From: a virus | Direction: 5' to 3' (one strand) | Virus record (IMG/VR): IMGVR_UViG_3300035083_000019 | Location: 1 to 22,824 of that record | Length of the DNA stretch: 22,824 nt | In this document: one piece after another, positions 1-7,217 of the stretch | How the letters are laid out: each line of letters opens with the position of its first letter | Numbering within the stretch: the first letter of the stretch is position 1 | The notes under the pieces: model-generated | Databases searched by the model: none | What the model saw: only the letters and a program-made list of their open reading frames with translations | What the model was told of the DNA's origin: nothing | Made by a program: the position numbers and the translations under genes

Positions 1-1
1 C

Positions 2-373
2 TGGTTGCCTGCTGCTGTAGGTGTTATTGTAGCGATTTTTGGCGGTGGGGGTGTAGCTGCCCTTATTAAATCGCGTCCTGAAGGATCTAAAATTCTGATA
101 GACGCAGCTGCTGGAATAGTAGTTGTTCAGACTGGCGTGATAACTAGTTTGCGTGATCAGATTGAAAAATCACAAAGACAGTCTGATCTACAGGCTTCTC
201 AGCTCAAGGAAGCACAAACTCAAATCGAAGAACTTCGCAGTCATATTATGGAGATGACTGCGTTGCGAGTTGAGAATGATCAGCTGAAGGTTCGGCTAAG
301 TGAACAAGAAGTCAAAATTCAGCACTTGCGTGCGCGAGTTGCCGAACTGGAGCATCCAACCAAACTTCCATGA
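2..373 (+). CDS. Membrane-anchored coiled-coil protein, 5'-partial
   Basis: I do not recognise a named family. The frame is open to the left edge (a Trp codon precedes the first possible start, TTG at 5), so the true start is probably outside the window. The visible product of about 123 residues begins with a hydrophobic, glycine-rich stretch (VGVIVAIFGGGGVAALI) that reads as one membrane segment. After a short basic/polar turn (KSRPEGSK) comes a second mildly hydrophobic stretch (AAAGIVVVQTGVI). From about residue 50 to the end it is a charged heptad-rich coiled coil (QIEELRSHIMEM, LRVENDQLKVRL, KIQHLRARVAEL). It sits just ahead of virion decoration genes. A membrane-anchored or holin-like accessory role would be possible, but nothing in the sequence proves it. 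Confidence 0.7.
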   Translation, partial: WLPAAVGVIVAIFGGGGVAALIKSRPEGSKILIDAAAGIVVVQTGVITSLRDQIEKSQRQSDLQASQLKEAQTQIEELRSHIMEMTALRVENDQLKVRLSEQEVKIQHLRARVAELEHPTKLP

Positions 374-389
374 AAAGGAAAGTTAGCAG

Positions 390-818
390 ATGAGCAATAA
401 TCCATTTTTCTCAGATGAGTCAGCTAAGGCGGCTGTTGACGCTGTAGCTGCTAAGTGCAACAGCGGGAAACTGCGGATCTACGACGGATCTCAGCCCACC
501 GACGCAAACACAGCTCTTGGCGCGCAGGTCCTTCTCGCTGAGCTGACCATGAATGCAACCGCGTTCGCTGCTTCAACTGCTTCCGGCTCGGCGGGTTCCA
601 AGGTAGTTACCGCTGCAGCCAATGCCATCACAGGAGACACGTCGGCAAATGCAACTGGTACCGCCGCGTGGTTCCGGGTCGTGAAGTCTGACGGTACTTC
701 GATCGTATTCGATGGGACTGTCGGTACGAGTGGCTGTGATCTGAACCTCGCTACCACGAGCATCGTGCTGGCCGAGGACGTCGAGGTCACGTCTTTCTCA
801 ATTACTCTGGTTGAGTAA
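390..818 (+). CDS. Small beta-rich virion protein, probable decoration or fibre component
   Basis: A 142-residue protein of a type widespread in phage structural modules and usually left as hypothetical. Hallmarks are KLRIYDGSQPTDANTALG near residue 27, then TGTAAWFRVVKSDGTSIVFDG and GTVGTSGCDLNL in the second half, ending in beta strands (VEVTSFSITLVE). The residues are almost all small, Thr/Ser/Ala/Val-rich and beta-prone, with no membrane segment. The ATG at 390 follows AAAGGAAAG by a normal distance. Codons visibly favour C- or G-ending forms, like the capsid and tail tube genes and unlike the terminase and portal genes, which hints at high expression. An abundant head or tail surface protein is inferred; the exact location is not known. 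Confidence 0.8.
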   Translation: MSNNPFFSDESAKAAVDAVAAKCNSGKLRIYDGSQPTDANTALGAQVLLAELTMNATAFAASTASGSAGSKVVTAAANAITGDTSANATGTAAWFRVVKSDGTSIVFDGTVGTSGCDLNLATTSIVLAEDVEVTSFSITLVE

Positions 819-833
819 CGGAGGAGGCCAGGA

Positions 834-1961
834 ATGTCTGTAACAATTACCAGCGTTCTGGCCTCTGGTGCAACTGGCGCGGCTACAAACGCGACTGCTA
901 GTTATACTCCGGATACTACAGCGCAATATTTTCTGGCGATCAACTCGTACGTATCTGCCGGATCTGCGATTCCGACTATTACAAGTGTATCAGGTAATGG
1001 TCTAACGTGGACTTTGGTTCTAGGTCCCGTAAATGCTGACAATGCCGGTACTGACCGAACCTCGCTCTGGGTATATGCAGCATCGGGTTCAGGTGGAAGT
1101 ACAGGAACGATCACAATTACTTGGGGTACTATTCCAACAAAGGCTTCATGGTGCCTTGATAAGATTTCCGGTGCTGATTCTGGACTCCACTCTGGCACTT
1201 TGCTACAATCCCCCGTTAGTGGTGTTTCTAGTGCAGCAAATCCATCTGCGACTCTGGCGAGTGCAGTTAAATCAGGTTCGGTAAGTTACGCAGTAGCTGG
1301 TTTTGAGTCGAGTACAGGTACTCTTACGCCAGGATCTGGATATACACAACTGGCTCAAGTTGTTTCACAATCATTGGCTTGGATTATATCTGAATGGAAT
1401 TCATCTGGTTCAACAACAGCTACTGCGACGAATTCTGTAACAACTAACCGGCATGCGATTATTCTCATAGAGGTTGGTGTCGCTGTCAGCGGCACAGTTT
1501 CTATCGCCATGCATAAGCTAGGCCTATCAGGTTCCGGGATTGAGAAAGTCTCAGTCACAGGTTCAGTAAGATTGCATAAGCTAGGCCTATCAGGTTCCGG
1601 GATTGAGAAAGTCTCAGTCACAGGTTCAGTAAGATTGCATAAGCTAGGCCTATCAGGTTCCGGGATTGAGAAAGTCTCAGTCACAGGTTCAGTAAGATTG
1701 CATAAGCTAGGCCTATCTGCTATTGGCATTGTCATGCTGTCTAGCGACATGGGCACAGGATTTGTATTTTTCAGAAAAATGAGCCTATCAGGATCAGGTA
1801 CAGAACGACTTTCTGCTTCAGGCAGCGTTGCTATTAAAAACTTGATTCTTTCTGGAATGGCTATAGAAAAAGACATCGGCTCAGGTAGCATTGCTTTGCG
1901 CAAAATGAATATTCGCGGTACAAACACACCTTCAAATCTATTCATATTTACAGCAGTCTGA
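834..1961 (+). CDS. Beta-sandwich fibre-like protein with C-terminal GS-x-MHK-type repeats
   Basis: A 375-residue protein. Residues 1 to about 218 form a Ser/Thr/Gly-rich beta domain (GLTWTLVLGPV near 60, TDRTSLWVYAASGSGG near 80, a late HAIILIEVGVA strand) of the jelly-roll kind found in phage fibres and appendages. Residues from about 220 to 370 are seven copies of a roughly 21-residue repeat with core GSVRLHKLGLSGSGIEKVS; the first full units are identical in DNA, the last ones (VFFRKMSL, VAIKNLIL, IALRKMNI) diverged. The same repeat recurs eleven times in the giant protein at 18316. The start at 834 follows GGAGGAGG at 820-827. Likely a virion surface fibre or decoration protein with a repetitive stalk; the exact role is unknown. 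Confidence 0.8.
   Translation: MSVTITSVLASGATGAATNATASYTPDTTAQYFLAINSYVSAGSAIPTITSVSGNGLTWTLVLGPVNADNAGTDRTSLWVYAASGSGGSTGTITITWGTIPTKASWCLDKISGADSGLHSGTLLQSPVSGVSSAANPSATLASAVKSGSVSYAVAGFESSTGTLTPGSGYTQLAQVVSQSLAWIISEWNSSGSTTATATNSVTTNRHAIILIEVGVAVSGTVSIAMHKLGLSGSGIEKVSVTGSVRLHKLGLSGSGIEKVSVTGSVRLHKLGLSGSGIEKVSVTGSVRLHKLGLSAIGIVMLSSDMGTGFVFFRKMSLSGSGTERLSASGSVAIKNLILSGMAIEKDIGSGSIALRKMNIRGTNTPSNLFIFTAV
1512..1717 (+). repeat. Perfect 63-bp direct tandem repeat, 3 full copies plus a partial fourth
   Basis: Units start at 1512, 1575, 1638 and 1701, each beginning cataagctaggcctatc. The first three 63-base units are identical by eye; the fourth diverges after about 17 bases, where Ser-Gly-Ser is replaced by Ser-Ala-Ile. 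63 is a multiple of 3, so each unit adds 21 residues without changing frame. Identity at synonymous positions indicates recent duplication or gene conversion. Confidence 0.95.
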
Positions 1962-1977
1962 AAGGACAAGATCAACG

Positions 1978-2499
1978 ATGGATGTTCAGCAGTACAATGC
2001 CACCAAGGCCGCCGCTGATTCTGAGAACCCGAACGGCGTCTGGGCCGGTGCGCCATCACTCGCCGCTAGCGCTGTTTCGATGAAGAACACCTCTGGTTAT
2101 TCAACTTTGGTGGATGTTTCTGGCGGTACAGTCACTGTGATTTCAGTCAACGGAAATGTCAGTGGCCTCACTTCCGGATCATTCCGGCTCGCGCCTGGTG
2201 ACAAAATCGCCATCACTTACAGCGTTGCTCCTAATGTCGGGTGGTCTTTCGACTCGGCAACTACGTCGGCTCCGCATGGTGCCTGGGCTGCTGCGCCATC
2301 ACTCGCCGCCAGCACTGTGAACATGTTCAACACGTCTGGTCTCCCAGTCAGTGTTCATGTTAGTGCAGGTACCGTCACGGTGATCGCGATCGATGGCGTC
2401 ACTACAGGTCTCACCTCAGGTTCGTTCCGTCTCCGCCGTGGAGGAAGAATCGCCATCACTTACAGCGCCGCTCCGACGTTGGCCTGGGTCTACGCGTAG
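1978..2499 (+). CDS. Two-repeat beta-rich protein, probable capsid or tail decoration protein
   Basis: A 173-residue protein made almost wholly of two copies of an approximately 75-residue module. Each runs WAGAPSLAAS or WAAAPSLAAS, then NTSG, a VSGGTVTVI or VSAGTVTVI strand, GLTSGSFRL, a basic/Gly turn and IAITYSVAP or IAITYSAAP, then a Trp. Copy one spans about residues 22-92 and copy two about 102-172. The pattern is typical of small Ig-like or beta-sandwich domains on phage surfaces. Start ATG 1978 lies behind AAAGGA at 1961-1966. Codons are visibly C/G-ending, as in the capsid gene, suggesting an abundant product. A decoration role is inferred from composition, repeats and context; I do not recognise a named gene. 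Confidence 0.8.
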   Translation: MDVQQYNATKAAADSENPNGVWAGAPSLAASAVSMKNTSGYSTLVDVSGGTVTVISVNGNVSGLTSGSFRLAPGDKIAITYSVAPNVGWSFDSATTSAPHGAWAAAPSLAASTVNMFNTSGLPVSVHVSAGTVTVIAIDGVTTGLTSGSFRLRRGGRIAITYSAAPTLAWVYA

Positions 2500-2535
2500 T
2501 ACAAACGGTCTCGGTCGAGTAAGAAAGGAGGCGAA

Positions 2536-3555
2536 GTGGCAGAGCCGACCGTCGTTCAGCGTAAGATGCTGGCAAAGATGGGCATCGCAATGCCTGATGG
2601 GTCATACTACATCAGGAATGAAGCCGAACTTAGTGATGCGATAAAGGCTGTTGGCCGGGCTACTCCAAACGCTGGCGAGTCAGATGTACAAAGAAGAAAT
2701 GACGTTCGTCAACACTGCATCGCCAGAGCCAAAGCATTAATGCTTACTAAGATGATTCCTGACACCTGGAATTCCGATGGATCGCTGAAGCAGTCGATAT
2801 CAGTCGATGATATTCTGGAGCATTTCGGCGTCAAGGGTATGCATTGGGGAATCAGGAAAACTTCGGAAAGTAATCCAGCAGATACTAAAACTTCAGCGAT
2901 CAAGGGTCTAGATAAATTTCCGCCAGATCAGGCAGCTGCATATGCTTCGACTGCTGCTAAAATGTCGAAAGCATATGGGTTTCAAGTTAAAGAGTTCGTC
3001 CCTCTTACTTCCAGAGAGAGCAAGAACGGACTTGCCTATATTTCGATGAATTCTAATGGTGGTGTCATTCATGCTTCAACAGAATCGAATCTTAAATCCA
3101 CACTTCTTCAAAAAGAACGTGAAGGATGGTTTCCCGATTCAAGTGGCCATTCAATGGAAGCGCTCATAACTCACGAATCCGCACACGCAATGTTTCATAC
3201 TCTCGGTAAAGGCAGTGATTCATGGAAAGGATTCAATAATCAGAAACAGCCGACAGGAAAAATTCTAAAAGAGGCGTGGAAGAAAGCTGCCGCGCAGGCT
3301 GTTGCTGATGGCATTATAAAACCGCAGAAGACTGGTTTTTCCAGAATTCTAGACAGTAGTCCTGAATTCAAACTAGCTAAATTCATTTCTAGATATGCAG
3401 ATACTTCTGTGTTTCGAGAAGAATCGGAAGCTGAGATATTCCGAGCCTATCACTGGAGTAGTAATCCTTCTAAGTTTATCGACGCGTTCATGAAAGAACT
3501 AAACGATGGACTTGGCGTTGACGCTCCGCCATTCAGCGGAAGGAAAATTAAATGA
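2536..3555 (+). CDS. Phage structural protein with LEHFGVKGMHWG motif and HExxH metalloprotease-like domain
   Basis: A 339-residue protein with GTG start placed by AAGGAGG just upstream. Residues about 18-80 (MPDGSYYIRNEAELSDAIKA, then CIARAKALML and IPDTW) match a segment I know from many phage capsid/protease proteins. Residues 94-108 carry LEHFGVKGMHWGIRK, a motif seen in phage virion proteins ahead of variable domains. The remainder is a separate globular domain with H213-E-S-A-H217 (ITHESAHAMFHTLGKG) and a downstream acidic cluster, EESEAEIFRAYHWS at 295-308, that could supply the third zinc ligand. That layout is zincin-like. The C terminus overlaps the next start by ATGA. I infer a virion-associated protease or injected effector; the substrate is unknown, and a non-catalytic structural role is possible. 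Confidence 0.75.
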   Translation: MAEPTVVQRKMLAKMGIAMPDGSYYIRNEAELSDAIKAVGRATPNAGESDVQRRNDVRQHCIARAKALMLTKMIPDTWNSDGSLKQSISVDDILEHFGVKGMHWGIRKTSESNPADTKTSAIKGLDKFPPDQAAAYASTAAKMSKAYGFQVKEFVPLTSRESKNGLAYISMNSNGGVIHASTESNLKSTLLQKEREGWFPDSSGHSMEALITHESAHAMFHTLGKGSDSWKGFNNQKQPTGKILKEAWKKAAAQAVADGIIKPQKTGFSRILDSSPEFKLAKFISRYADTSVFREESEAEIFRAYHWSSNPSKFIDAFMKELNDGLGVDAPPFSGRKIK

Positions 3556-4103
3556 TAACTCCAGGTATATTTGATCCCGATTCATTCGAGACCCCAGAGG
3601 ATTTTCGTCGTGCTCTCCTCGAGGCGGGTCTTAAAGAGGGCTGGCAGCCAATCGTTGTAGATCCTGAATCGAAAGTTGATGATGCCATGGTACAGACATC
3701 ATTCGAGGTTTCCAAATTCCTCGAACATTTCGGCGTCAAAGGCATGCATTGGGGTGTTCGTCGACAAGAAACTTCTAGTTCGCCAGGATCTTCAAGTGAT
3801 CGAACTGTAGCAGATAAACTTGCAGCAAAGACGCGAGCTGCTGGAGGAACTCACGTCTTGTCTAACGATGAACTTAGGAAACTTAACGAACGACTCAACC
3901 TTGAAGCCAATCATCAGAGATTGCTGCATCCCGGAAATGAAGAATCAGGAAGAAAGACTGTTGAAAAGATCCTGAGGAGTGCCGGGAAGAACGAGGCTAA
4001 TAAGTACGCCGCAATCTATGCAGCAAAGGGCGCTGAATACGCAGTTAAGTGGCTTATTAAGCAAAGTCTCGGAACTTCCGGAGGAAGAGGTAAGCACGGC
4101 TGA
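3552..4103 (+). CDS. Small LEHFGVKGMHWG-motif phage protein upstream of terminase
   Basis: A 183-residue protein whose ATG overlaps the previous stop (ATGA, 3552-3555), implying coupled translation. Residues 1-56 are acidic and helical (PEDFRRALLEAGLKEG). LEHFGVKGMHWGVRR follows at about 57-71, repeating twelve consecutive residues of the upstream gene. After a Ser/Pro-rich linker (SSSPGSSSD) comes a helical tail with LSNDELRKLNERLNLEANHQ and a Lys-rich C terminus. This NDELRxLNxRLxLE helix is commonly found behind the GVKGMxWG motif in phage proteins. It lies directly before the large terminase, where a small terminase would be expected, but I see no clear DNA-binding helix-turn-helix, so I do not call it TerS. 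Function unknown; virion-associated is the best guess. Confidence 0.75.
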   Translation: MITPGIFDPDSFETPEDFRRALLEAGLKEGWQPIVVDPESKVDDAMVQTSFEVSKFLEHFGVKGMHWGVRRQETSSSPGSSSDRTVADKLAAKTRAAGGTHVLSNDELRKLNERLNLEANHQRLLHPGNEESGRKTVEKILRSAGKNEANKYAAIYAAKGAEYAVKWLIKQSLGTSGGRGKHG

Positions 4104-4120
4104 AGAAAGGAGGATTTGCG

Positions 4121-5866
4121 GTGACTTTGTCGAACACGGCTGTGCCCAAGTATTACGGGCAATTTCGTGAGGCAGTTCTCCGAGGTGATATTCCTGTCAA
4201 CCGGGAAGTTTCGCTCGAGATGAACCGTATCGATGATCTCATCGCTGATCCTAACTTCTATTACGACGATGCTGCCATCGATGGTTTCGTCCGGTACTGT
4301 GAGAACGAACTGACGCTAACAGACGGAAGTGATTTTTATCTGCTTGACAGTTTTAAATTGTGGGCAGAGGCGTTGCTTGCGTGGTTCTATTTCGTCGAGA
4401 GAAGTATCTACAAACCGAACCCTGATGGTCATGGCGGTCATTACATCAGGAAGCGAATTCGCAAGAGGCTTGTCAATAAGCAGTTTCTGATTGTTGCACG
4501 CGGAGCTGCGAAGTCTATGTATGCTGAATGCATACAAGCATATTTTCTTAATGTCGATACGAGTACTACTCACCAGGTTACGACTGCTCCTACCATGAAG
4601 CAGGCGGAAGAGGTGATGTCGCCACTAAGGACTGCTATCACACGCGCGCGAGGACCTTTGTTCAAGTTTCTTACTGAAGGTTCTCTCCAGAACACGACCG
4701 GTTCAAGAGCCAATCGCGTAAAACTAGCTTCCACGAAAAAGGGCGTCGAGAACTTCTTGACTGGGTCGATAATCGAAGTAAGACCCATGTCAATCAATAA
4801 GCTTCAGGGGCTGAGACCTAAGGTTTCAACTGTCGATGAATGGCTTTCAGGAGATATTCGGGAAGATGTCATCGGTGCACTAGAGCAGGGAGCTTCTAAA
4901 CTACCTGACTACGTCATCGTGGCGGTAAGTTCTGAGGGAACAATCAGGAATGGTTCTGGCGACACAATAAAACTGGAACTCGCTGATATTCTCAAGGGCG
5001 ATTATGTAAATCCTCACGTCTCTGTCTGGCATTACAAGCTTGATGAACTAGAAGAAGTTGCTCTTCCTGAGATGTGGCCAAAGGCCAATCCGAACATAGG
5101 CAAAACAATCACCTATGAGACCTACCAGCTGGATGTCGAGCGTGCTGAAATGGCACCAGCTTCCAGAAACGATATTCTGGCTAAGCGTTTCGGTATTCCG
5201 ATGGAAGGGTTCACGTACTTCTTCACGTACGAGGAAACTCTTCCGCATCGTCCGCGTGAATTCTGGAAGATGCCCTGTTCTCTGGGTGCAGACCTTTCTC
5301 AGGGTGATGACTTCACAGCTTTCACATTCCTCTTTCCTGTAAGTAACGGATCGTTTGGGATTAAGACCCGAAGTTATATTTCGAGTCTGACAATGTCGAA
5401 GCTTCCAGGTGCTATGCGTCAGAAGTACGATGAATTCATCAGGGAAGGTAGTCTCCACGTACTTGACGGTGCCGTTCTTGACATGATGGAGGTCTATGAC
5501 GACCTAGAACGCTTCATTCTGGATAACGAGTATGACATCCGGGCATTTGGCTTCGATCCTTATAATGCAAAAGAGTTCGTGACCCGATGGGAATCGGAGA
5601 ATGGCCCCTTCGGAATTGAGAAAGTTATTCAGGGTGCCCGAACAGAATCTGTTCCGCTAGGAGAGCTCAAAGCCTTGTCTGGTGAGCGTATGCTCATATT
5701 TGACCAGGAACTCATGAGCTTTGCCATGGGGAATGCGATTACCATGGAGGACACAAACGGCAACCGGAAGCTCTTCAAGAGACGCCAGGAGCAGAAGATC
5801 GACAACGTTTCAGCCCTGATGGATGCTTACGTGGCGTACAAGCTAAATAAGGATTCCTTCGAATAA
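4121..5866 (+). CDS. terL: Terminase large subunit
   Basis: The DNA packaging motor, an ATPase plus nuclease that docks on the portal and cuts concatemeric DNA. At 581 residues it is normal for the HK97/T1-like families. The ATPase domain has a Walker A-type loop VARGAAKS (R127 to S132, with Ala in place of the second Gly of the usual RGxGKS) and Walker B VSTVDEW with D239 and E240. The nuclease half starts near 390 with GADLSQGDDFTAF, continues with FGFDPYNAKEFV and ends with KIDNVSALMDAYVAYKL, giving the expected acidic metal ligands. The GTG start at 4121 follows AAAGGAGG at 4106-4113. The portal gene follows directly. No recognisable small subunit gene is adjacent. Confidence 0.97.
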   Translation: MTLSNTAVPKYYGQFREAVLRGDIPVNREVSLEMNRIDDLIADPNFYYDDAAIDGFVRYCENELTLTDGSDFYLLDSFKLWAEALLAWFYFVERSIYKPNPDGHGGHYIRKRIRKRLVNKQFLIVARGAAKSMYAECIQAYFLNVDTSTTHQVTTAPTMKQAEEVMSPLRTAITRARGPLFKFLTEGSLQNTTGSRANRVKLASTKKGVENFLTGSIIEVRPMSINKLQGLRPKVSTVDEWLSGDIREDVIGALEQGASKLPDYVIVAVSSEGTIRNGSGDTIKLELADILKGDYVNPHVSVWHYKLDELEEVALPEMWPKANPNIGKTITYETYQLDVERAEMAPASRNDILAKRFGIPMEGFTYFFTYEETLPHRPREFWKMPCSLGADLSQGDDFTAFTFLFPVSNGSFGIKTRSYISSLTMSKLPGAMRQKYDEFIREGSLHVLDGAVLDMMEVYDDLERFILDNEYDIRAFGFDPYNAKEFVTRWESENGPFGIEKVIQGARTESVPLGELKALSGERMLIFDQELMSFAMGNAITMEDTNGNRKLFKRRQEQKIDNVSALMDAYVAYKLNKDSFE

Positions 5867-5870
5867 GAGA

Positions 5871-5880
5871 AAGGGGGTGA
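5871..5880 (+). promoter_or_regulatory. Ribosome binding site deciding the portal start
   Basis: AAGGGGGTGA matches the anti-Shine-Dalgarno consensus with one change. Two in-frame GTG codons exist, at 5877 and 5883. The first lies inside this site, so the GTG at 5883, five bases beyond the G run, is preferred. Confidence 0.65.
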
Positions 5881-5882
5881 CT

Positions 5883-7217
5883 GTGGGCAAAATTACAAAC
5901 CGTCTCAGACATGCCTGGAACGCGTTCGTTTTCCAGGACCAGAATCCGGCGATATCATCTTCTGATCTGGGAACATCTTATACGTCTCGTCCAGATCGTC
6001 AGCGATTCCGTCATTTCAACGAGAAAACAATCATCGCAGCAATCTATACGAGGATTGCAATCGATGTTGCTGCTGTTCCGATACGTCATGTTCGGCTTGA
6101 TGATAATCAGCAGTATCAGGAAGATATGGCTAGCGCGCTGAATGATTGTTTGCTGGTTGAGGCTAATATTGATCAGAGTGGACGCCATTTTATTCAAGAT
6201 CTGGTGCAAACACTGTTTGATGAAGGCGTAGTAGCGATTCTTCCTGTTGATACAACCTTGAATCCAATGACGACCGGTGGTTATGATGTCAACTCTATGC
6301 GAGTTGGCCGAATAATGAACTGGTATCCGAAATACGTCCGTGTAAGAGCTTATAACGAAGCTAAAGGCATTCAGCAAGAAGTTCTTGTGCCGAAGAACAT
6401 GGTCGCCATAGTCGAGAACCCTCTCTACTCGGTAATGAATGAGCCGAGTTCTACTCTTCAGAGACTACTAAGGAAACTTAACCTTCTGGATGTTGTCGAC
6501 GAGCAGAGCGGGTCTGGAAAACTAGATCTGATAATTCAACTTCCCTATGTTATTAAAACTGAGGCTCGTCGTGCAGAGGCAGATAAGAGACTAAGGGAAA
6601 TTGAGTTCCAGCTTAAGGGTTCACAGTACGGAATTGCCTATACTGATGGCACAGAGAAGGTTGTTCAGCTTAACCGGCCGACGACCAATAACCTTATGGA
6701 TCAGATCCAGTATCTTACGGTGATGCTATACGGCCAACTCGGCTTGACCGAGGAAGTTATGAATGGCACTGCTGCCGAAGAACCCATGATCAATTACTAC
6801 AATCGTACAGTCGAACCAGTTCTGGCTGCCATCGCAGGTGCCATGAAGAGAACTTTCCTTACAAAGACTGCACGCTCACAAGGTCAGAGCATCTTCTACA
6901 TCAGAGATCCGTTCAAGTTGGTCCCGGTCAAGGACATTGCAGAGATCGCTGACAAGTTCACTCGTAACGAAGTACTTTCATCAAATGATGTGCGTGCCAT
7001 TGTTGGCTTTAAGCCGTCTAAGGATCCACATGCAGACATTCTTCTCAACAAGAACATCCCGGCGGCGTATGCTGAACTGCCTGTGGCTGGTGTTGCACTG
7101 AAGAGACCGATACCTCCGCAAAGGTCGGCCGTCCCTCAAGTTCCATCAGAACCACTAGTACCACAACCAGAACAGCTACTAAGACCACAAGGAGATAATA
7201 GTCAAAATGGTACCTGA
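5883..7217 (+). CDS. Portal protein (HK97-like)
   Basis: Forms the dodecameric ring at the capsid vertex through which DNA enters and leaves. The product is 444 residues from GTG 5883 (446 if the GTG at 5877 is used). Recognisable portal segments are IYTRIAIDVAAVPIRHVRLD near 58, a middle region with MNWYPKYVRVR and VPKNMVAIVENP, the long helix EARRAEADKRLREIEFQLKG, and the clip/stem-like LMDQIQYLTVMLYGQLGLTEEVMNG followed by INYYNRTVEPVLAAIAGAMKRTF. The C terminus is a Pro/Gln-rich, disordered tail. It lies between terminase and the protease-capsid fusion, the standard order, and overlaps the latter by 11 bases. Confidence 0.95.
   Translation: MGKITNRLRHAWNAFVFQDQNPAISSSDLGTSYTSRPDRQRFRHFNEKTIIAAIYTRIAIDVAAVPIRHVRLDDNQQYQEDMASALNDCLLVEANIDQSGRHFIQDLVQTLFDEGVVAILPVDTTLNPMTTGGYDVNSMRVGRIMNWYPKYVRVRAYNEAKGIQQEVLVPKNMVAIVENPLYSVMNEPSSTLQRLLRKLNLLDVVDEQSGSGKLDLIIQLPYVIKTEARRAEADKRLREIEFQLKGSQYGIAYTDGTEKVVQLNRPTTNNLMDQIQYLTVMLYGQLGLTEEVMNGTAAEEPMINYYNRTVEPVLAAIAGAMKRTFLTKTARSQGQSIFYIRDPFKLVPVKDIAEIADKFTRNEVLSSNDVRAIVGFKPSKDPHADILLNKNIPAAYAELPVAGVALKRPIPPQRSAVPQVPSEPLVPQPEQLLRPQGDNSQNGT

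Noticed and set aside
1512-1717. Possible CRISPR array or iterated protein-binding sites
   Set aside because: Units are directly adjacent with no spacers, are a multiple of three, and are translated in frame.
1355-2059. 234-codon open frame on the minus strand with internal repeats
   Set aside because: Its repeats are the reverse complement of the 63-bp repeat in the plus-strand fibre gene; it spans a gene junction and has no independent support.
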